Of a DNA stretch of 64,000 nucleotides, positions 43,375 through 53,219 are shown in pieces (positions within the stretch are counted from its first letter, which is position 1; every line of letters begins with the position of its first letter). A program made the position numbers and the translations under genes. The DNA is from Anaerococcus nagyae (lineage in GTDB: Bacteria; Bacillota; Clostridia; Tissierellales; Peptoniphilaceae), in assembly GCF_017874535.1 (NCBI RefSeq), contig NZ_JAGGLS010000008.1, positions 1 to 64,000 of the forward strand. Reading direction: 5' to 3'. The notes below the pieces were generated by a model that did not search any database, was not told the DNA's origin, and worked only from the letters and a program-made list of their open reading frames with translations.

Positions 43375-44169
43375 TTATCCTTTCTCTGCAATGATAAATC
43401 TATCAAAGCCATTAAAATCCTTTAAATTAATAATATTTTTAAAATCAGATTTGATCAATAGCTTATTAACTTCTTCCTTTTGATCATATCCAATTTCAAA
43501 AATCAAATGTCCTTTTTCATTTAAATAAAGAGAAGCATCTTTAATAATAGCCCTGTAAAAATATAAGCCATCATACCCTCCATATAAAGCTGATTTTGGC
43601 TCATAATATAATTTTTTATCCAGGCTCTCATAATCATTTCTATTTATATAAGGTGGATTTGAAATAATTATATCAAATTTTTGATCTACATTCTCAAATA
43701 AATCACTTTTTATAAAGTTCACATTATCTATTATAAGCTTTTTCTTGTTATCTCTAGCTAAAGATAAAGCAGCTTCTTCTATATCTACACCTAAAACTTT
43801 TGAACTTTTTAGGTTATAAGCTAAAGATAAGCTGATAGCACCTGATCCAGCACCTATATCTAATATACATTCTTTGTTAAAATTTGATTTTATTAAATAG
43901 TCCACTATAATTTCAGTTTCAAATCTTGGAATCAAGGCTCTCTCATCAACTATTAAATTTATATTATAAAAATCCCATTTTCCCAATGCATATTGTAATG
44001 GATAATTTTCATTTAATTTATTTTCTATATCCAAAATTTTTTTAGTGTTTTCTTCACTCAAGTCTTTATTGGCATTCAAAAATATGTAAGATTTTGGTTT
44101 TTCTAATACATAGCTTAAAGCTATTATTAAATCTTCATTTTTTTTATCAATTATATTCTTAATCTTCAT
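43375..44169 (-). CDS. prmC: release factor glutamine methyltransferase
   Basis: A 264-residue SAM enzyme that methylates the GGQ glutamine of release factors. The SAM loop is CILDIGAGSGAISLSLA (~110) and the catalytic motif ISNPPYI (~170) is clear. I favour ATG 44169 over a GTG at 44178; neither has a clear ribosome site. The gene begins 13 bp after the rpmE terminator stem, so its expression depends on readthrough. prfA follows 2 bp later. Confidence 0.93.
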   Translation of the reverse strand: MKIKNIIDKKNEDLIIALSYVLEKPKSYIFLNANKDLSEENTKKILDIENKLNENYPLQYALGKWDFYNINLIVDERALIPRFETEIIVDYLIKSNFNKECILDIGAGSGAISLSLAYNLKSSKVLGVDIEEAALSLARDNKKKLIIDNVNFIKSDLFENVDQKFDIIISNPPYINRNDYESLDKKLYYEPKSALYGGYDGLYFYRAIIKDASLYLNEKGHLIFEIGYDQKEEVNKLLIKSDFKNIINLKDFNGFDRFIIAEKG

Positions 44170-44181
44170 TATATACACAAA

Positions 44182-44207
44182 AATAAGGTTAGTTTCCTAA
44201 CCTTATT
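44182..44207 (-). terminator. terminator/attenuator after rpmE
   Basis: AATAAGGTTAG (44182-44192) pairs perfectly with CTAACCTTATT (44197-44207); on the minus strand it is followed by TTTGTG. The stem starts inside the rpmE stop codon. Confidence 0.8.
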
Positions 44208-44409
44208 ATTTTCTACCGTATCTTCTGTTAAATTTCTCAACATTACCACCACGTTCAGCAGTTCTTTGTTTCCCAGAGTAGAATGGATGGCAATTACTGC
44301 AAACTTCCACTTTGATTTCTTCTTCAGTAGAACCTACTTCAAATTCATTTCCACAAGAAATACATGTAACTTTTGCTTGGTGGTATTCTGGATGGATTTC
44401 TTTATTCAT
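44206..44409 (-). CDS. rpmE: 50S ribosomal protein L31 (bL31, zinc-binding form)
   Basis: A 67-residue ribosomal protein. Zinc ligands are kept: CISCGN (Cys 16, 19) and CSNCHPFYSGKQ (Cys 37, 40), so this is the C+ form that can be replaced under zinc shortage. AGGTGT precedes ATG 44409. It lies 70 bp after rho, the conserved rho-rpmE order. Confidence 0.96.
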   Translation of the reverse strand: MNKEIHPEYHQAKVTCISCGNEFEVGSTEEEIKVEVCSNCHPFYSGKQRTAERGGNVEKFNRRYGRK

Positions 44410-44479
44410 TTAAACACCTCTATTTCTCATTCAATAAGCATTTTTAATTATACCATCTTTTTTAGATATAATCAAGACT

Positions 44480-45784
44480 TTAAAGGGTTTTGTTGATAAT
44501 TTCAACAAATTTTTCATTTGAAGGTGTTTTCTTCATTATATCGATTAATTCAGTAATAGATTCAGTGTTATCTAGATCAGATTTGCGAATTTTATAAATA
44601 GATTCAAGTTCATTTTTACTTAAGAGTAAGTCTTCACGTCTAGTTGATGATTTTTCAACATTAATTGCTGGGAATATTCTTCTATCTGATAGTCTTCTGT
44701 CTAAGTGTATTTCCATATTTCCTGTACCCTTAAACTCTTCAAAAATGAGATCATCCATACGAGATCCAGTATCTACTAAGGCTGTAGAAAGAATAGTTAG
44801 TGATCCCCCATCTTCAATATTACGAGCTGCCCCAAAAAATTGTTTAGGACCAACCAAAGCCATAGGGTCTAGACCACCAGAAAGTGTTCTACCAGATTGA
44901 GGAGTTATAATATTATAGGCACGAGCAAGACGGGTAATAGAGTCTAGTAAAATAACAACATCTTTTTTGTCCTCAACAAATCTTTTTGCCCTTTCTAGTA
45001 TCATTTCAGCTATTTCTATATGATTTTGTGGAGGCATATCAAATGTTGAGGAAGCAACTTCTGTTCTCATATAGTCATTATTTGGATCTCTGTACTCATT
45101 GACAAATCTTATAAAATCTGTAACTTCTTCAGGTCTTTCATCTATGAGAAGAACAAATATTTTTATATCATCATAATTTTTTTCTATAGATCTTTCTATA
45201 TTTTTAATTAATGTAGTTTTACCAGCTTTAGGCTGAGAAACAATTAATCCTCTTTGTCCACGTCCAATTGGTGAAATTATGTCGATTATTCTACCAGAAA
45301 TATTCTCACTTGTAGTCTCTAGCTTAATTCTTTCTTGAGGATAAATAGGAGTTAGATCTTCAAAAGAAGTTCTATTGAAAGCTTCCCCAGGTTTTATACC
45401 ATTTACATCTGAAACAAATATTAAAGGTGCAAATTTATCTTTATCATGTTTTTCGCGAGCTATACCTTTTATGTAATCACCAGTTTTTAGTCTAAACATT
45501 TTAATTTGTTTAGGTGGTACGTAAATATCATCATCACCTTGTTCATAAAGATCACTTCTTAAAAATCCAAAGCCATCTGGGAGAATCTCCAACACTCCCT
45601 CACAATCAAACTTAGCTCCTAAATCATTATCTTGCTTTTCTTGTTTTTCTTCTTCTTTTTCTTTTTGAGCTTCTTCTATTAATTTTATAAGCTCATCTTT
45701 TTTATACTTTGTAACTGCTGAAATTTCTAATTCCTTAGCTAATTCTCTTAGTTCAGTTACCTTATATTCTTCATAATTTTCCAT
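44480..45784 (-). CDS. rho: transcription termination factor Rho
   Basis: A 434-residue hexameric RNA helicase. The Rho-N segment (VTELRELAKELEISAVTKYKKDELI) and a charged lysine/glutamate linker precede the cold-shock-type RNA-binding domain (~52-120: GVLEILPDGFGFLRS). The ATPase has SQPKAGKTTLIKN (~180) and LLDSITRLARAYN. The linker is short, unlike Rho proteins with long prion-like insertions. It starts the ribosome/wall operon. Confidence 0.96.
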   Translation of the reverse strand: MENYEEYKVTELRELAKELEISAVTKYKKDELIKLIEEAQKEKEEEKQEKQDNDLGAKFDCEGVLEILPDGFGFLRSDLYEQGDDDIYVPPKQIKMFRLKTGDYIKGIAREKHDKDKFAPLIFVSDVNGIKPGEAFNRTSFEDLTPIYPQERIKLETTSENISGRIIDIISPIGRGQRGLIVSQPKAGKTTLIKNIERSIEKNYDDIKIFVLLIDERPEEVTDFIRFVNEYRDPNNDYMRTEVASSTFDMPPQNHIEIAEMILERAKRFVEDKKDVVILLDSITRLARAYNIITPQSGRTLSGGLDPMALVGPKQFFGAARNIEDGGSLTILSTALVDTGSRMDDLIFEEFKGTGNMEIHLDRRLSDRRIFPAINVEKSSTRREDLLLSKNELESIYKIRKSDLDNTESITELIDIMKKTPSNEKFVEIINKTL

Positions 45785-45802
45785 AATATCCTTTAATTAA
45801 AG

Positions 45803-45836
45803 AAAGGACCAATTGGCAAAAGCAAACTGGCCCTTG
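45803..45836 (-). terminator. terminator of fba
   Basis: On the minus strand AAGGGCCAGTTTG pairs with TTGGCAAT-side bases (…CCAATTGGTCCTT) with G-T pairs, followed by TCTTTAATT. It lies 15-48 bp past the fba stop, between fba and rho. Confidence 0.6.
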
Positions 45837-45850
45837 ATTTTAAAATTTTA

Positions 45851-46714
45851 TTAATTAGCTGATCGTTCACAACCAAACATTTCTATTTTTTCGAAAATAG
45901 TTTCTTTGATTGCTTCAGTACCTGGTGCTAATAGTTTTCTTGGATCAAATCCCTTACCTTCTTTGTCTTTGCCAGCTTCAACATATTCTCTAGTTGCCTT
46001 AGCAAAAGCTAATTGACATTCTGTATTTACATTTATTTTTGAAACACCAGAAGATATAGCTTTTTTGATTTGATCTTCAGGTATACCAGTACCACCGTGA
46101 AGAACTATTGGCATATTTACTGCATCTGATATCTCTTCAAGTCTATCAAAACTTAATCCTTGCCAATCATCTGGATATACTCCGTGAATATTTCCAATTC
46201 CAGCTGCTAAGAAGTCAATCCCTAAGTTTGCTAATTGTTTACATTCTTCAACATCTGCTAATTCGCCAGCACTGGTAACACCATCTTCTGATCCTCCAAT
46301 GCCACCTACTTCAGCTTCAACGGAAATGCCTTTAGCATGTGCAAGTTCTACTATCTCTTTAGTCTTTTCTAAATTTTCTTCAAGTGGTAAGCTTGAACCA
46401 TCGAACATAACGGATGTATATCCAGCTTCTATACAAGCTTTTGCACCTTCGTATGTTCCATGGTCTAGATGGATAGCTACTGGAACAGTTATGTCTAACG
46501 AATCATGAAGGTCTCTTACTAAATCAGCTACTACTTTATAGCCACCCATATATTTATTAGCACCTTCACTTGCCGCAATAATTACCGCAGTTTGTTTTTC
46601 TTCTGCAGCTTCTAGAATTGCTTTTGTCCATTCAAGGTTATTTGTATTAAAGTGTCCAATTGCATATCCATTTTCATAAGCTTTATCTAACATTTCTTTT
46701 GCATTAACTAACAT
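45851..46714 (-). CDS. fba: class II fructose-bisphosphate aldolase
   Basis: A 287-residue zinc-dependent glycolytic aldolase. It opens MLVNAKEMLDKAYENGYAIG; metal ligands lie in AIHLDHGTYE (~80-89), EAEVGGIGGSEDG, and HGGTGIPEDQI. ATG 46714 follows AAGGAG; an upstream in-frame start has no site. Length is that of the GatY/Fba short class. It has its own terminator before rho. Confidence 0.95.
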   Translation of the reverse strand: MLVNAKEMLDKAYENGYAIGHFNTNNLEWTKAILEAAEEKQTAVIIAASEGANKYMGGYKVVADLVRDLHDSLDITVPVAIHLDHGTYEGAKACIEAGYTSVMFDGSSLPLEENLEKTKEIVELAHAKGISVEAEVGGIGGSEDGVTSAGELADVEECKQLANLGIDFLAAGIGNIHGVYPDDWQGLSFDRLEEISDAVNMPIVLHGGTGIPEDQIKKAISSGVSKINVNTECQLAFAKATREYVEAGKDKEGKGFDPRKLLAPGTEAIKETIFEKIEMFGCERSAN

Positions 46715-46754
46715 TAAAAACTCCTTTTTATTTCTCAACTAATACCATAATACC

Positions 46755-48470
46755 CTAAAATCTATCTAAATCTTCTTTTACAGAAGAAATAACTGTATTT
46801 ATTGCTTCATCTTTAGTGATTTTATAATTTTTCATTGCTTTTCTTGTTGAATATTCGACAATATTATCACTTGCATCTTTTCCAACTGTAATCCTATATG
46901 GAATACCTATAAGATCACGGTCATTAAATTTAACTCCAGCTCTCTCTTTTCTATCATCTAAAAGAACATCTATTCCCTTTTTCTCTAATTGTTTATAAAT
47001 ATCTTCACCAAGTTTAGATTGTTCTTCGTTATTTATATTTACTATTGTCACAATAGCTTCAAATGGTGCAACTGCAGTTGGCCAAATAATTCCATTATCA
47101 TCATAATTCTGTTCTACTATAGCAGATACAGAACGAGAAATACCTATACCATAACTCCCCATTATAAATGGTTGTTGCTTTCCATTTTCATCTAAGAAAT
47201 ATGCTTCAAGTGCTTCTGAATATTTTGTACCTAATTGGAAAATATTACCAACCTCTATACCTCTTGCAGATTTAAGTATTCCAGACTCATCATAGGCCAT
47301 ATCACCTTCTTTTGCCATTAATAAGTCTTCAACTACTTCTCCTGTAAAATCTCTATCATAATTCGCATTAATATAGTGATAATCAGTTCTATTTGCTCCA
47401 ATTACAACATTATTCATTTTTGTAATTGATTCATCTATAAGGATCCTTACATCTTCTAAACCTTTTGGACCAGTAAAACCAGCTTTAGCACCTGTAAACT
47501 TTTCTATAGTCTCGTCATCCATCATCTCTACATCGTGCTCAGCTACTTTTAAATATGATAAAAGTTTTGCATCGTTAAGTTCACGATCCCCTGGGATTAT
47601 TACAAATACAGGTTCTCCTTTTATATTTAAATCAACTGCCTTAGCAAACTTATTTGCTGGTATATTTAAAAATTCACTTACTTCTTCTATACTAGTAACA
47701 TCTGGTGTTTTGACTAACTCTAATTCTTTTTTATCTTCTGGAGAAAAATCAAATTTAAATCTTGCTTTCTCATCTGTAGCTGCATAGTCTGAATCTTCAG
47801 TATAAAATATTACTCCTTCTCCTGTTTCAGCTAAAGCTATAAATTCGTGGGAAACTCTTCCTCCCATTGATCCTGTATCGCCCTCTACTATTTTATAGTC
47901 AAGTCCCATTCTATCAAAAGCTTCTACATAAGCATCCCACATAAGCTTATAGCTTTCTTCCAAACCTTCCATATCTTTGTCAAAAGAATAAGCATCTTTC
48001 ATTAAAAAATCACGTGATCTATTTATGCCAAATCTAGGTCTTTTTTCATCTCTAAATTTATCTACTATTTGATATAAATTTAATGGTAATTGCTTATAAG
48101 AATTTAGCTCATCTTTTATAAGAGCTGTTAAAGCTTCTTCAGCGGTTGGCCCTAGAGCATATTCTCTATCGTTTCTATCGGTAAGCTTAAACATTTCAGG
48201 ACCAAAAGTATCCCATCTTCCACTCATTTCCCAAATTTCTCTATCTTGTAGAACAGAAGTAGAAATCTCAATTGCATAGTGATTGTCCATGGATTCTCTT
48301 ACAATATCAATAATTTTGTTTTTAACTTTTTGTCCAAGTGGTAAAAATGAATAAATACCACTCCCTTGTTTTCTTATAAATGCTCCACGAACTAATAACT
48401 TATGACTTGCTGTTTCCGCATCAACTGGGTTTTCCCTTAAAGTTGGCATATAATATTTTGATAGTCTCAT
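46755..48470 (-). CDS. proS: prolyl-tRNA synthetase (bacterial type)
   Basis: A 571-residue class II synthetase. Motif 2 region FRDEKRPRFGINRSRDFLMKDAYSF, an editing (YbaK-like) insertion at ~225-385 with KAVDLNIKGEPVFVIIPGDRELN, motif 3 GSYGIGISRSVSAIVEQ (~440), and a C-terminal anticodon-binding domain are all visible. The insertion marks the bacterial form that clears Ala-tRNA(Pro). No T-box leader is seen; the start is 9 bp after tex. Confidence 0.96.
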   Translation of the reverse strand: MRLSKYYMPTLRENPVDAETASHKLLVRGAFIRKQGSGIYSFLPLGQKVKNKIIDIVRESMDNHYAIEISTSVLQDREIWEMSGRWDTFGPEMFKLTDRNDREYALGPTAEEALTALIKDELNSYKQLPLNLYQIVDKFRDEKRPRFGINRSRDFLMKDAYSFDKDMEGLEESYKLMWDAYVEAFDRMGLDYKIVEGDTGSMGGRVSHEFIALAETGEGVIFYTEDSDYAATDEKARFKFDFSPEDKKELELVKTPDVTSIEEVSEFLNIPANKFAKAVDLNIKGEPVFVIIPGDRELNDAKLLSYLKVAEHDVEMMDDETIEKFTGAKAGFTGPKGLEDVRILIDESITKMNNVVIGANRTDYHYINANYDRDFTGEVVEDLLMAKEGDMAYDESGILKSARGIEVGNIFQLGTKYSEALEAYFLDENGKQQPFIMGSYGIGISRSVSAIVEQNYDDNGIIWPTAVAPFEAIVTIVNINNEEQSKLGEDIYKQLEKKGIDVLLDDRKERAGVKFNDRDLIGIPYRITVGKDASDNIVEYSTRKAMKNYKITKDEAINTVISSVKEDLDRF

Positions 48471-48479
48471 ATTTCTCCT

Positions 48480-50567
48480 TTAATTAATATCTTTCATTGA
48501 CAACCCTATTCTTTGTCTATCCTTATCAATTTCTATAACTTTTACCTTTACAATATCTGAATTGGTTAAAACTTCATTTGGATCTTTGATAAAATTATTA
48601 CTCATATTTGAAATGTGTACTAATCCATCTACACCTACTCCTATATCAACAAATGCACCAAAATCAGTTATATTTCTTACTTTACCCATCATTTCATCAT
48701 CAATCTTTAAATCATCAATACTCATAATTTCTGATTTTGTTAAAATTTCTGGATTGTCTTCTCTAGGGTCTCGCCCCGGTTTTTTAAGCTCTTCTATAAT
48801 ATCTTTAAGTGTAGGCTCACCTACTTCCAATTTTTGGCTAACTTCGCTTATATCTATAGTTTCTAAGTTATAATCTTTTAATTTTTTAGCAATTCTATAG
48901 CTTTCAGGATGAACAGCAGTATTATCTAAAAGCTCTGGTGAATCAGGGAATCTTAAAAATCCTGCAGCAAGTTGATAAGTTTTATCTCCTAGACCTTTTA
49001 CATTTTTAAGATCTTTTCTATATATAAGATTTCCCTCTTTAAATTCTTCTTCTATGCGTCTTGCTAATTTAGGACTAAGTCCAGATACATAAGAAAGTAG
49101 TTTATAGGAAGCGTTATTAATTGTAACGCCAACTTCATTTACTGTATCTTCAACAACCTTTGAAAGCTCCTCATCTAATTTTTTTTCATTTAGATCATGT
49201 TGATATTGACCAATTCCTATATGTTTTGGTTCAATTTTTACAAGTTCAGCCATTGGATCCTGCAAACGCCTTGCCATTGAAATTGCCCCCCTGATTGTTA
49301 CATCAAGATCAGGAAACTCTTCTTCACCTAGTGTTGATGCCGAATAAACAGAAGCTCCCGCTTCATTTACTACCGCATAAGCTATATCTAAATTATTTTC
49401 ACTTATTAGTTTATTTACAAAAATTTCTGTTTCACGACTAGCTGTTGCATTTCCTAGTGCAATTAAGCTAACATTATATTCCTTAATCAGATCAGTTAGA
49501 ATATCCATAGACTCTTTTTCTTTTTTATGGGGTTCTACAGGATAAATAACTGCCTTATTTAAATATTTACCGTTTGGATCAACAACCGCCACCTTACATC
49601 CCGTTCTAAATCCAGGATCAAGTCCCATTACTGTCTTGCCTTTAATAGGCTTTTGGAGTAAATAAGGTTTTAGATTATTAGAAAATACTTTAATTGATTC
49701 ATCTTCTGCCATATCAGTCAAATAATTTCTCAGCTCTGTAGTTATTGAAGGCAATATTAAACGTTTATAAGCATCATTTACACTTATATTTATTAACTCT
49801 CTTTGATAATAATTTGAGCTATCATAAAGGTCTGATATAAGTTTTTTATTATAGTCGTCTGAAAATTCAACTTTAACACTTAAAGCTTCTTCTTTTTCGC
49901 CACGATTAATAGCTAAGATCTGATAGGATTTTAAATCTCTTACTTTTTTATTAAAATCATAATAAGTTTGATATACACCATTAGAATCATCTTTTTGACT
50001 AGCTTTTAATCTAGCTCTCATCATACCATCACGCCTTACAATATTTTTTGCTTGAATATTATTTGAAATATCTTCTGCTAGTATATCCAAAGATTTTTCA
50101 ATCGCTTCTTTTGAAGAGCCTATATCCTCATTCAAAAAATCTTTCGCAAAGTTCGTAGCCTCTTCTGGACTTTTTGTTTCATCTAAGAGATATTTTAAAA
50201 GAGGTTCAAGTCCTAATTCTCTTGCCTTATCTGCACGAGTTTTACGTTTTTTCTTAAAAGGAGCATACATATCTTCAAGTAAAGTAAGAGAATTCGTAGC
50301 TAGTATTTGTTCCTTTAGCTCCTCTGTTAAATTATTTGAGCTTTCAAGAGCATTTATAATTTCTTCTTGTCTTTTTTCTATATTCCTTAATTTATTTAAA
50401 TTTTTCTCTATATTCCTAACATCAACGTCAGAAAGATTTCCAGTTTTCTCTTTCCTATATCTTGATATAAAAGCAACTGTCGACCCTTCATCCAGAAGAC
50501 TTATTACATTAGAAATATTTTTTTCGTCAATTTGTAACTGTTCTGATAAAATACTTTGTATATTCAT
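48480..50567 (-). CDS. tex: Tex family RNA-binding transcription accessory protein
   Basis: A 695-residue nucleic-acid-binding protein. The Tex N-terminal helices (LDEGSTVAFISRYRKEKTGNLSD), a YqgF/RNase H-like domain (GLDPGFRTGCKVAVVDPNGKY, ~317), helix-hairpin-helix motifs (FKEGNLIYRKDLKNVKGLG), and a C-terminal S1 domain (~622-690: GKVRNITDFGAFVDIGVGVDGLVHIS) are in normal order. It is thought to influence transcription; detailed function is unsettled. It lies 7 bp after the TraX-family gene. Confidence 0.94.
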   Translation of the reverse strand: MNIQSILSEQLQIDEKNISNVISLLDEGSTVAFISRYRKEKTGNLSDVDVRNIEKNLNKLRNIEKRQEEIINALESSNNLTEELKEQILATNSLTLLEDMYAPFKKKRKTRADKARELGLEPLLKYLLDETKSPEEATNFAKDFLNEDIGSSKEAIEKSLDILAEDISNNIQAKNIVRRDGMMRARLKASQKDDSNGVYQTYYDFNKKVRDLKSYQILAINRGEKEEALSVKVEFSDDYNKKLISDLYDSSNYYQRELINISVNDAYKRLILPSITTELRNYLTDMAEDESIKVFSNNLKPYLLQKPIKGKTVMGLDPGFRTGCKVAVVDPNGKYLNKAVIYPVEPHKKEKESMDILTDLIKEYNVSLIALGNATASRETEIFVNKLISENNLDIAYAVVNEAGASVYSASTLGEEEFPDLDVTIRGAISMARRLQDPMAELVKIEPKHIGIGQYQHDLNEKKLDEELSKVVEDTVNEVGVTINNASYKLLSYVSGLSPKLARRIEEEFKEGNLIYRKDLKNVKGLGDKTYQLAAGFLRFPDSPELLDNTAVHPESYRIAKKLKDYNLETIDISEVSQKLEVGEPTLKDIIEELKKPGRDPREDNPEILTKSEIMSIDDLKIDDEMMGKVRNITDFGAFVDIGVGVDGLVHISNMSNNFIKDPNEVLTNSDIVKVKVIEIDKDRQRIGLSMKDIN

Positions 50568-50574
50568 AATTTCC

Positions 50575-51348
50575 TTATATAAATAATAGTTTCAAAAAAT
50601 AAATAATCAATAAGTGAGCTGGATAAAATATGTAAAACGCCCACTTATTTTGTTTACCTCTTTGTCCATTGTATAACATTATTAATGGTACACTTAGGTA
50701 GACAAAACCATAACTTACAGCTATTCTATAACCTCCAATAGCAAATTCAAATGCAAAACCAATTATAATAGCAAGTGCTGTAAGGAATTTGCTATCTTTA
50801 GCAAGATAAATTAAAATTATTGCTAAAACACCCATAAATTCATAATCTGTTTGTAAAATAGATGCTAATAGCATGAATAATACTGATATTAATATTATCC
50901 CTATTATTCTTATAAATAAATTTATATCTCTTTTTAATAATAAATCTATAAAATAAATAGCTAAAGCTCCTATTAGTAAAGTAAATATAACATTTTGGCT
51001 ATCAGTATAAAATAAGCTTTCATGTATAGCTAAATCAAATGGAATTTCAGAAATAAGAGCAAAAATAAACATTCTCATAAAATATTTTTTAATATTACTA
51101 GTGTATATAACAGCCTGTACTGTAAAAAAGCAAAATATGGGCATAGATATACGACCTAAGAATACAAAAATATCAGCCATTGTCCAATAATCAGGTCCTA
51201 AATCATATAAAAACCCCGTTTGTGCTAAATGAGATAGAAACATAGTAAACATTGCTATATATTTTATATGAGCACTAGTTAAATATTTCCTATTTCTTAA
51301 CCGAGTTTTAGTATAATTGTTTTTATCTTTATAATCTATATTAGCCAT
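50575..51348 (-). CDS. TraX family membrane protein
   Basis: A 257-residue integral membrane protein with about eight hydrophobic segments. LTSAHIKYIAMFTMFLSHLAQTG near residue 24, FVFLGRISMPIFCFFTVQA and FALISEIPFDLA are the TraX/acyltransferase-like features. F-plasmid TraX acetylates pilin, but Firmicute homologues are chromosomal and of unknown target. It lies between a hypothetical membrane gene and tex, 7 bp from each, so is co-transcribed. Confidence 0.85.
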   Translation of the reverse strand: MANIDYKDKNNYTKTRLRNRKYLTSAHIKYIAMFTMFLSHLAQTGFLYDLGPDYWTMADIFVFLGRISMPIFCFFTVQAVIYTSNIKKYFMRMFIFALISEIPFDLAIHESLFYTDSQNVIFTLLIGALAIYFIDLLLKRDINLFIRIIGIILISVLFMLLASILQTDYEFMGVLAIILIYLAKDSKFLTALAIIIGFAFEFAIGGYRIAVSYGFVYLSVPLIMLYNGQRGKQNKWAFYIFYPAHLLIIYFLKLLFI

Positions 51349-51355
51349 ACATTCC

Positions 51356-52564
51356 TCAATTACCAGTAATAAAATTGACCTTATACTTAGGAAAATTCAT
51401 GCTGATTACTTTACCACTTACATTCGCATAATCTTTCTCATCTATATCATAAATATTAGATGGATCAAAAAAAATTATTGAGCTAGATATATTCATAGCT
51501 GGCTTAGCAATAAGTTCAAATTTATAGTCATTCTTAGACTTTGAGTATGTAAGCAAAATATCAATAAACCTACCATAATCATATTCATTTATACTCTCAA
51601 ACTCCAAATCTATTTTATATTCACTTTGCTCATGAATTTTTAAAATAGGTCGCTTGCTTGTATAAGAAATTTTATTCCCAGACTTAAGATTTGTTATTGC
51701 AATAGTTGTTTCATTTCTAGGGTCATCAAATCCTCCAGTTAGCATCCTTAATAATTCAGTATTCGAAATCTCTGGATCATCAACTTCTCTATTAATAGAT
51801 AGTTTAGCATGCTTAGAATCATTTAAATCAAAGTCATAATTTTTAACTTGACTTACTTGGCTAACCTTAATTTTCTTTCTAACATCTTTAGGTTCTATAG
51901 CTTGCGTAGGATCATCAACTTTGCTATTTAATGTTTTTCGTGTTTTTCTTCCTGAATTTTTAGAATTAGTTTTATTTTTACTTTTAGTATCTTCTTTTAG
52001 ATAGTCTTTAATTTCCTTAAAATCCATCTTATCTCCTAATACAATGCTTTCTTTAGTAGATAAGTACTTATAGGTAGATATTAAAGTTTTTATAAGCATA
52101 AATAAAAAAGCAGCTGATGTAAAAATCCTTGTAAGCTCTATACCTATATAATTCTCAATTTTTAGTAAATTAGCTATAAGCATAATCAAAAAAGGAGCCA
52201 TTCCGGTAAATTTTAAAAAATGTCCAATTTTAGAATCTGTTTTGTAGGGCTGATCAATATTAAGTTTACTAATCTTAATTAACATCTTAGCAATTTTGAC
52301 AAAAAATATCATAAACCCTACAACATATAGGATAGTTACAGCATTATAAAGACCTGGCACATTATAGTATAAATCAAAAGGTAATGACTTAATTGCATAA
52401 TCTATTCCAAATGCAAGAGCTAAAACAAACAGGCCAGTTTTTCTAAAAGTTCTAGATATTATAAAAATTAGAAGATTTACTATTATAAAAATAATAGGTA
52501 TGAATGATATTCTATTATTAGTTATAATCTCTTGTAATTGTCTAAAAATAAGTGAATAGTCCAT
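51356..52564 (-). CDS. uncharacterised multi-pass membrane protein
   Basis: A 402-residue protein I do not recognise. The first ~165 residues contain about five hydrophobic segments (SFIPIIFIIVNLLIFIISRTF, LFVLALAFGIDYAI, AVTILYVVGFMIFFVKIAKML, MAPFLIMLIANLL, FTSAAFLFMLIKTL). A basic linker follows, then a cytoplasmic C-terminal half rich in beta-type segments ending NFPKYKVNFITGN. ATG 52564 has GGGAG 5 nt upstream. It is first in the run leading to TraX, tex and proS. Confidence 0.75.
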   Translation of the reverse strand: MDYSLIFRQLQEIITNNRISFIPIIFIIVNLLIFIISRTFRKTGLFVLALAFGIDYAIKSLPFDLYYNVPGLYNAVTILYVVGFMIFFVKIAKMLIKISKLNIDQPYKTDSKIGHFLKFTGMAPFLIMLIANLLKIENYIGIELTRIFTSAAFLFMLIKTLISTYKYLSTKESIVLGDKMDFKEIKDYLKEDTKSKNKTNSKNSGRKTRKTLNSKVDDPTQAIEPKDVRKKIKVSQVSQVKNYDFDLNDSKHAKLSINREVDDPEISNTELLRMLTGGFDDPRNETTIAITNLKSGNKISYTSKRPILKIHEQSEYKIDLEFESINEYDYGRFIDILLTYSKSKNDYKFELIAKPAMNISSSIIFFDPSNIYDIDEKDYANVSGKVISMNFPKYKVNFITGN

Positions 52565-52727
52565 AATATCTCCCATATAATTATATCAAAAATAGGAATA
52601 CTTACAATATTCTTAAAACTAAAATATTTAAATTATCTAATAATCCTTATGGTATATAAGGCTAATTTATTAGACATGCCAGCTAATATATAAAAATAAC
52701 CTTTACTATATAAAAGCAAAGGTCTAA

Positions 52728-52803
52728 TGGAGCTTCAAACAGGAATTGAACCTGCAACCTACGGTTTACGATACCGTTGCTCTACCAATTGAGCTATTGA
52801 AGC
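52728..52803 (-). tRNA. tRNA-Thr (anticodon CGT)
   Basis: On the minus strand the acceptor stem pairs GCTTCAA with TTGAAGC, followed by T and an encoded CCA. The D arm is GCTC-AATTGGTA-GAGC. The anticodon stem ACGGT/ACCGT frames the loop ATCGTAA, giving anticodon CGT for ACG threonine codons. The T arm contains GGTTCAATTCC. It stands alone between the membrane gene and the ferredoxin terminator. Confidence 0.95.
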
Positions 52804-52874
52804 ATTTTATAATTTGATTATACTTTTTATTTCCCATACTAACAATCAATTAAGCTAAATTGATTTTCATAAAA

Positions 52875-52900
52875 AAGGATGCTAGATATCTAGCATCCTT
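52875..52900 (-). terminator. terminator of the ferredoxin gene
   Basis: A perfect 26-bp palindrome with arms AAGGATGCTAGAT and ATCTAGCATCCTT, followed on the minus strand by TTTTATG. It lies 34 bp past the ferredoxin stop. Confidence 0.85.
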
Positions 52901-52934
52901 TAAATTATAATAATATGTCTAAGTTTTATGTATC

Positions 52935-53108
52935 TTATTCTGGATCGATTGCGTCTACTGGACAAACTGAAGCACAAGTTCCACAATCAATGCAAGTATC
53001 AGCATCAATTTCGTATGCATCATCTCCAGCTGAGATTGCGTCTACTGGACATTCTCCTGCACAAGTTCCACATGAAATACATGTATCTGATTCTATAACG
53101 TAAGCCAT
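52935..53108 (-). CDS. 2[4Fe-4S] ferredoxin
   Basis: A 57-residue clostridial-type ferredoxin: MAYVIESDTCISCGTCAGEC and a second half with ADTCIDCGTCASVCPVDAI. Two CxxCxxCxxxCP motifs (Cys 10, 13, 16, 20 and 39, 42, 45, 49) bind two clusters. It carries low-potential electrons for anaerobic redox enzymes. AGGAGG lies 5 nt before ATG 53108. It has a consensus promoter and its own terminator; a Fur-like site lies further upstream. Confidence 0.96.
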   Translation of the reverse strand: MAYVIESDTCISCGTCAGECPVDAISAGDDAYEIDADTCIDCGTCASVCPVDAIDPE

Positions 53109-53136
53109 ATTTACCTCCTAATTATTTTGTAATTAT

Positions 53137-53165
53137 AGTATACAACAACTATTCAATTTTGTCAA
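53137..53165 (-). promoter_or_regulatory. ferredoxin promoter
   Basis: On the minus strand TTGACA (53165-53160), a 17-bp spacer and TATACT (53142-53137): a near-consensus sigma-A promoter 29 bp upstream of ATG 53108. Confidence 0.85.
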
Positions 53166-53219
53166 CAAATAAGCAAATATTTATACCCTTTCGTGCTTAT
53201 TTTCTATAAATATACAAAA

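Noticed and set aside
46755-48480. T-box leader for proS
   Set aside because: Only 9 bp separate proS from tex, leaving no room for a leader.
52915-53103. Plus-strand open frame of 62 codons
   Set aside because: It is antisense to the ferredoxin gene, whose minus-strand frame has two perfect cluster motifs, a ribosome site, promoter and terminator.
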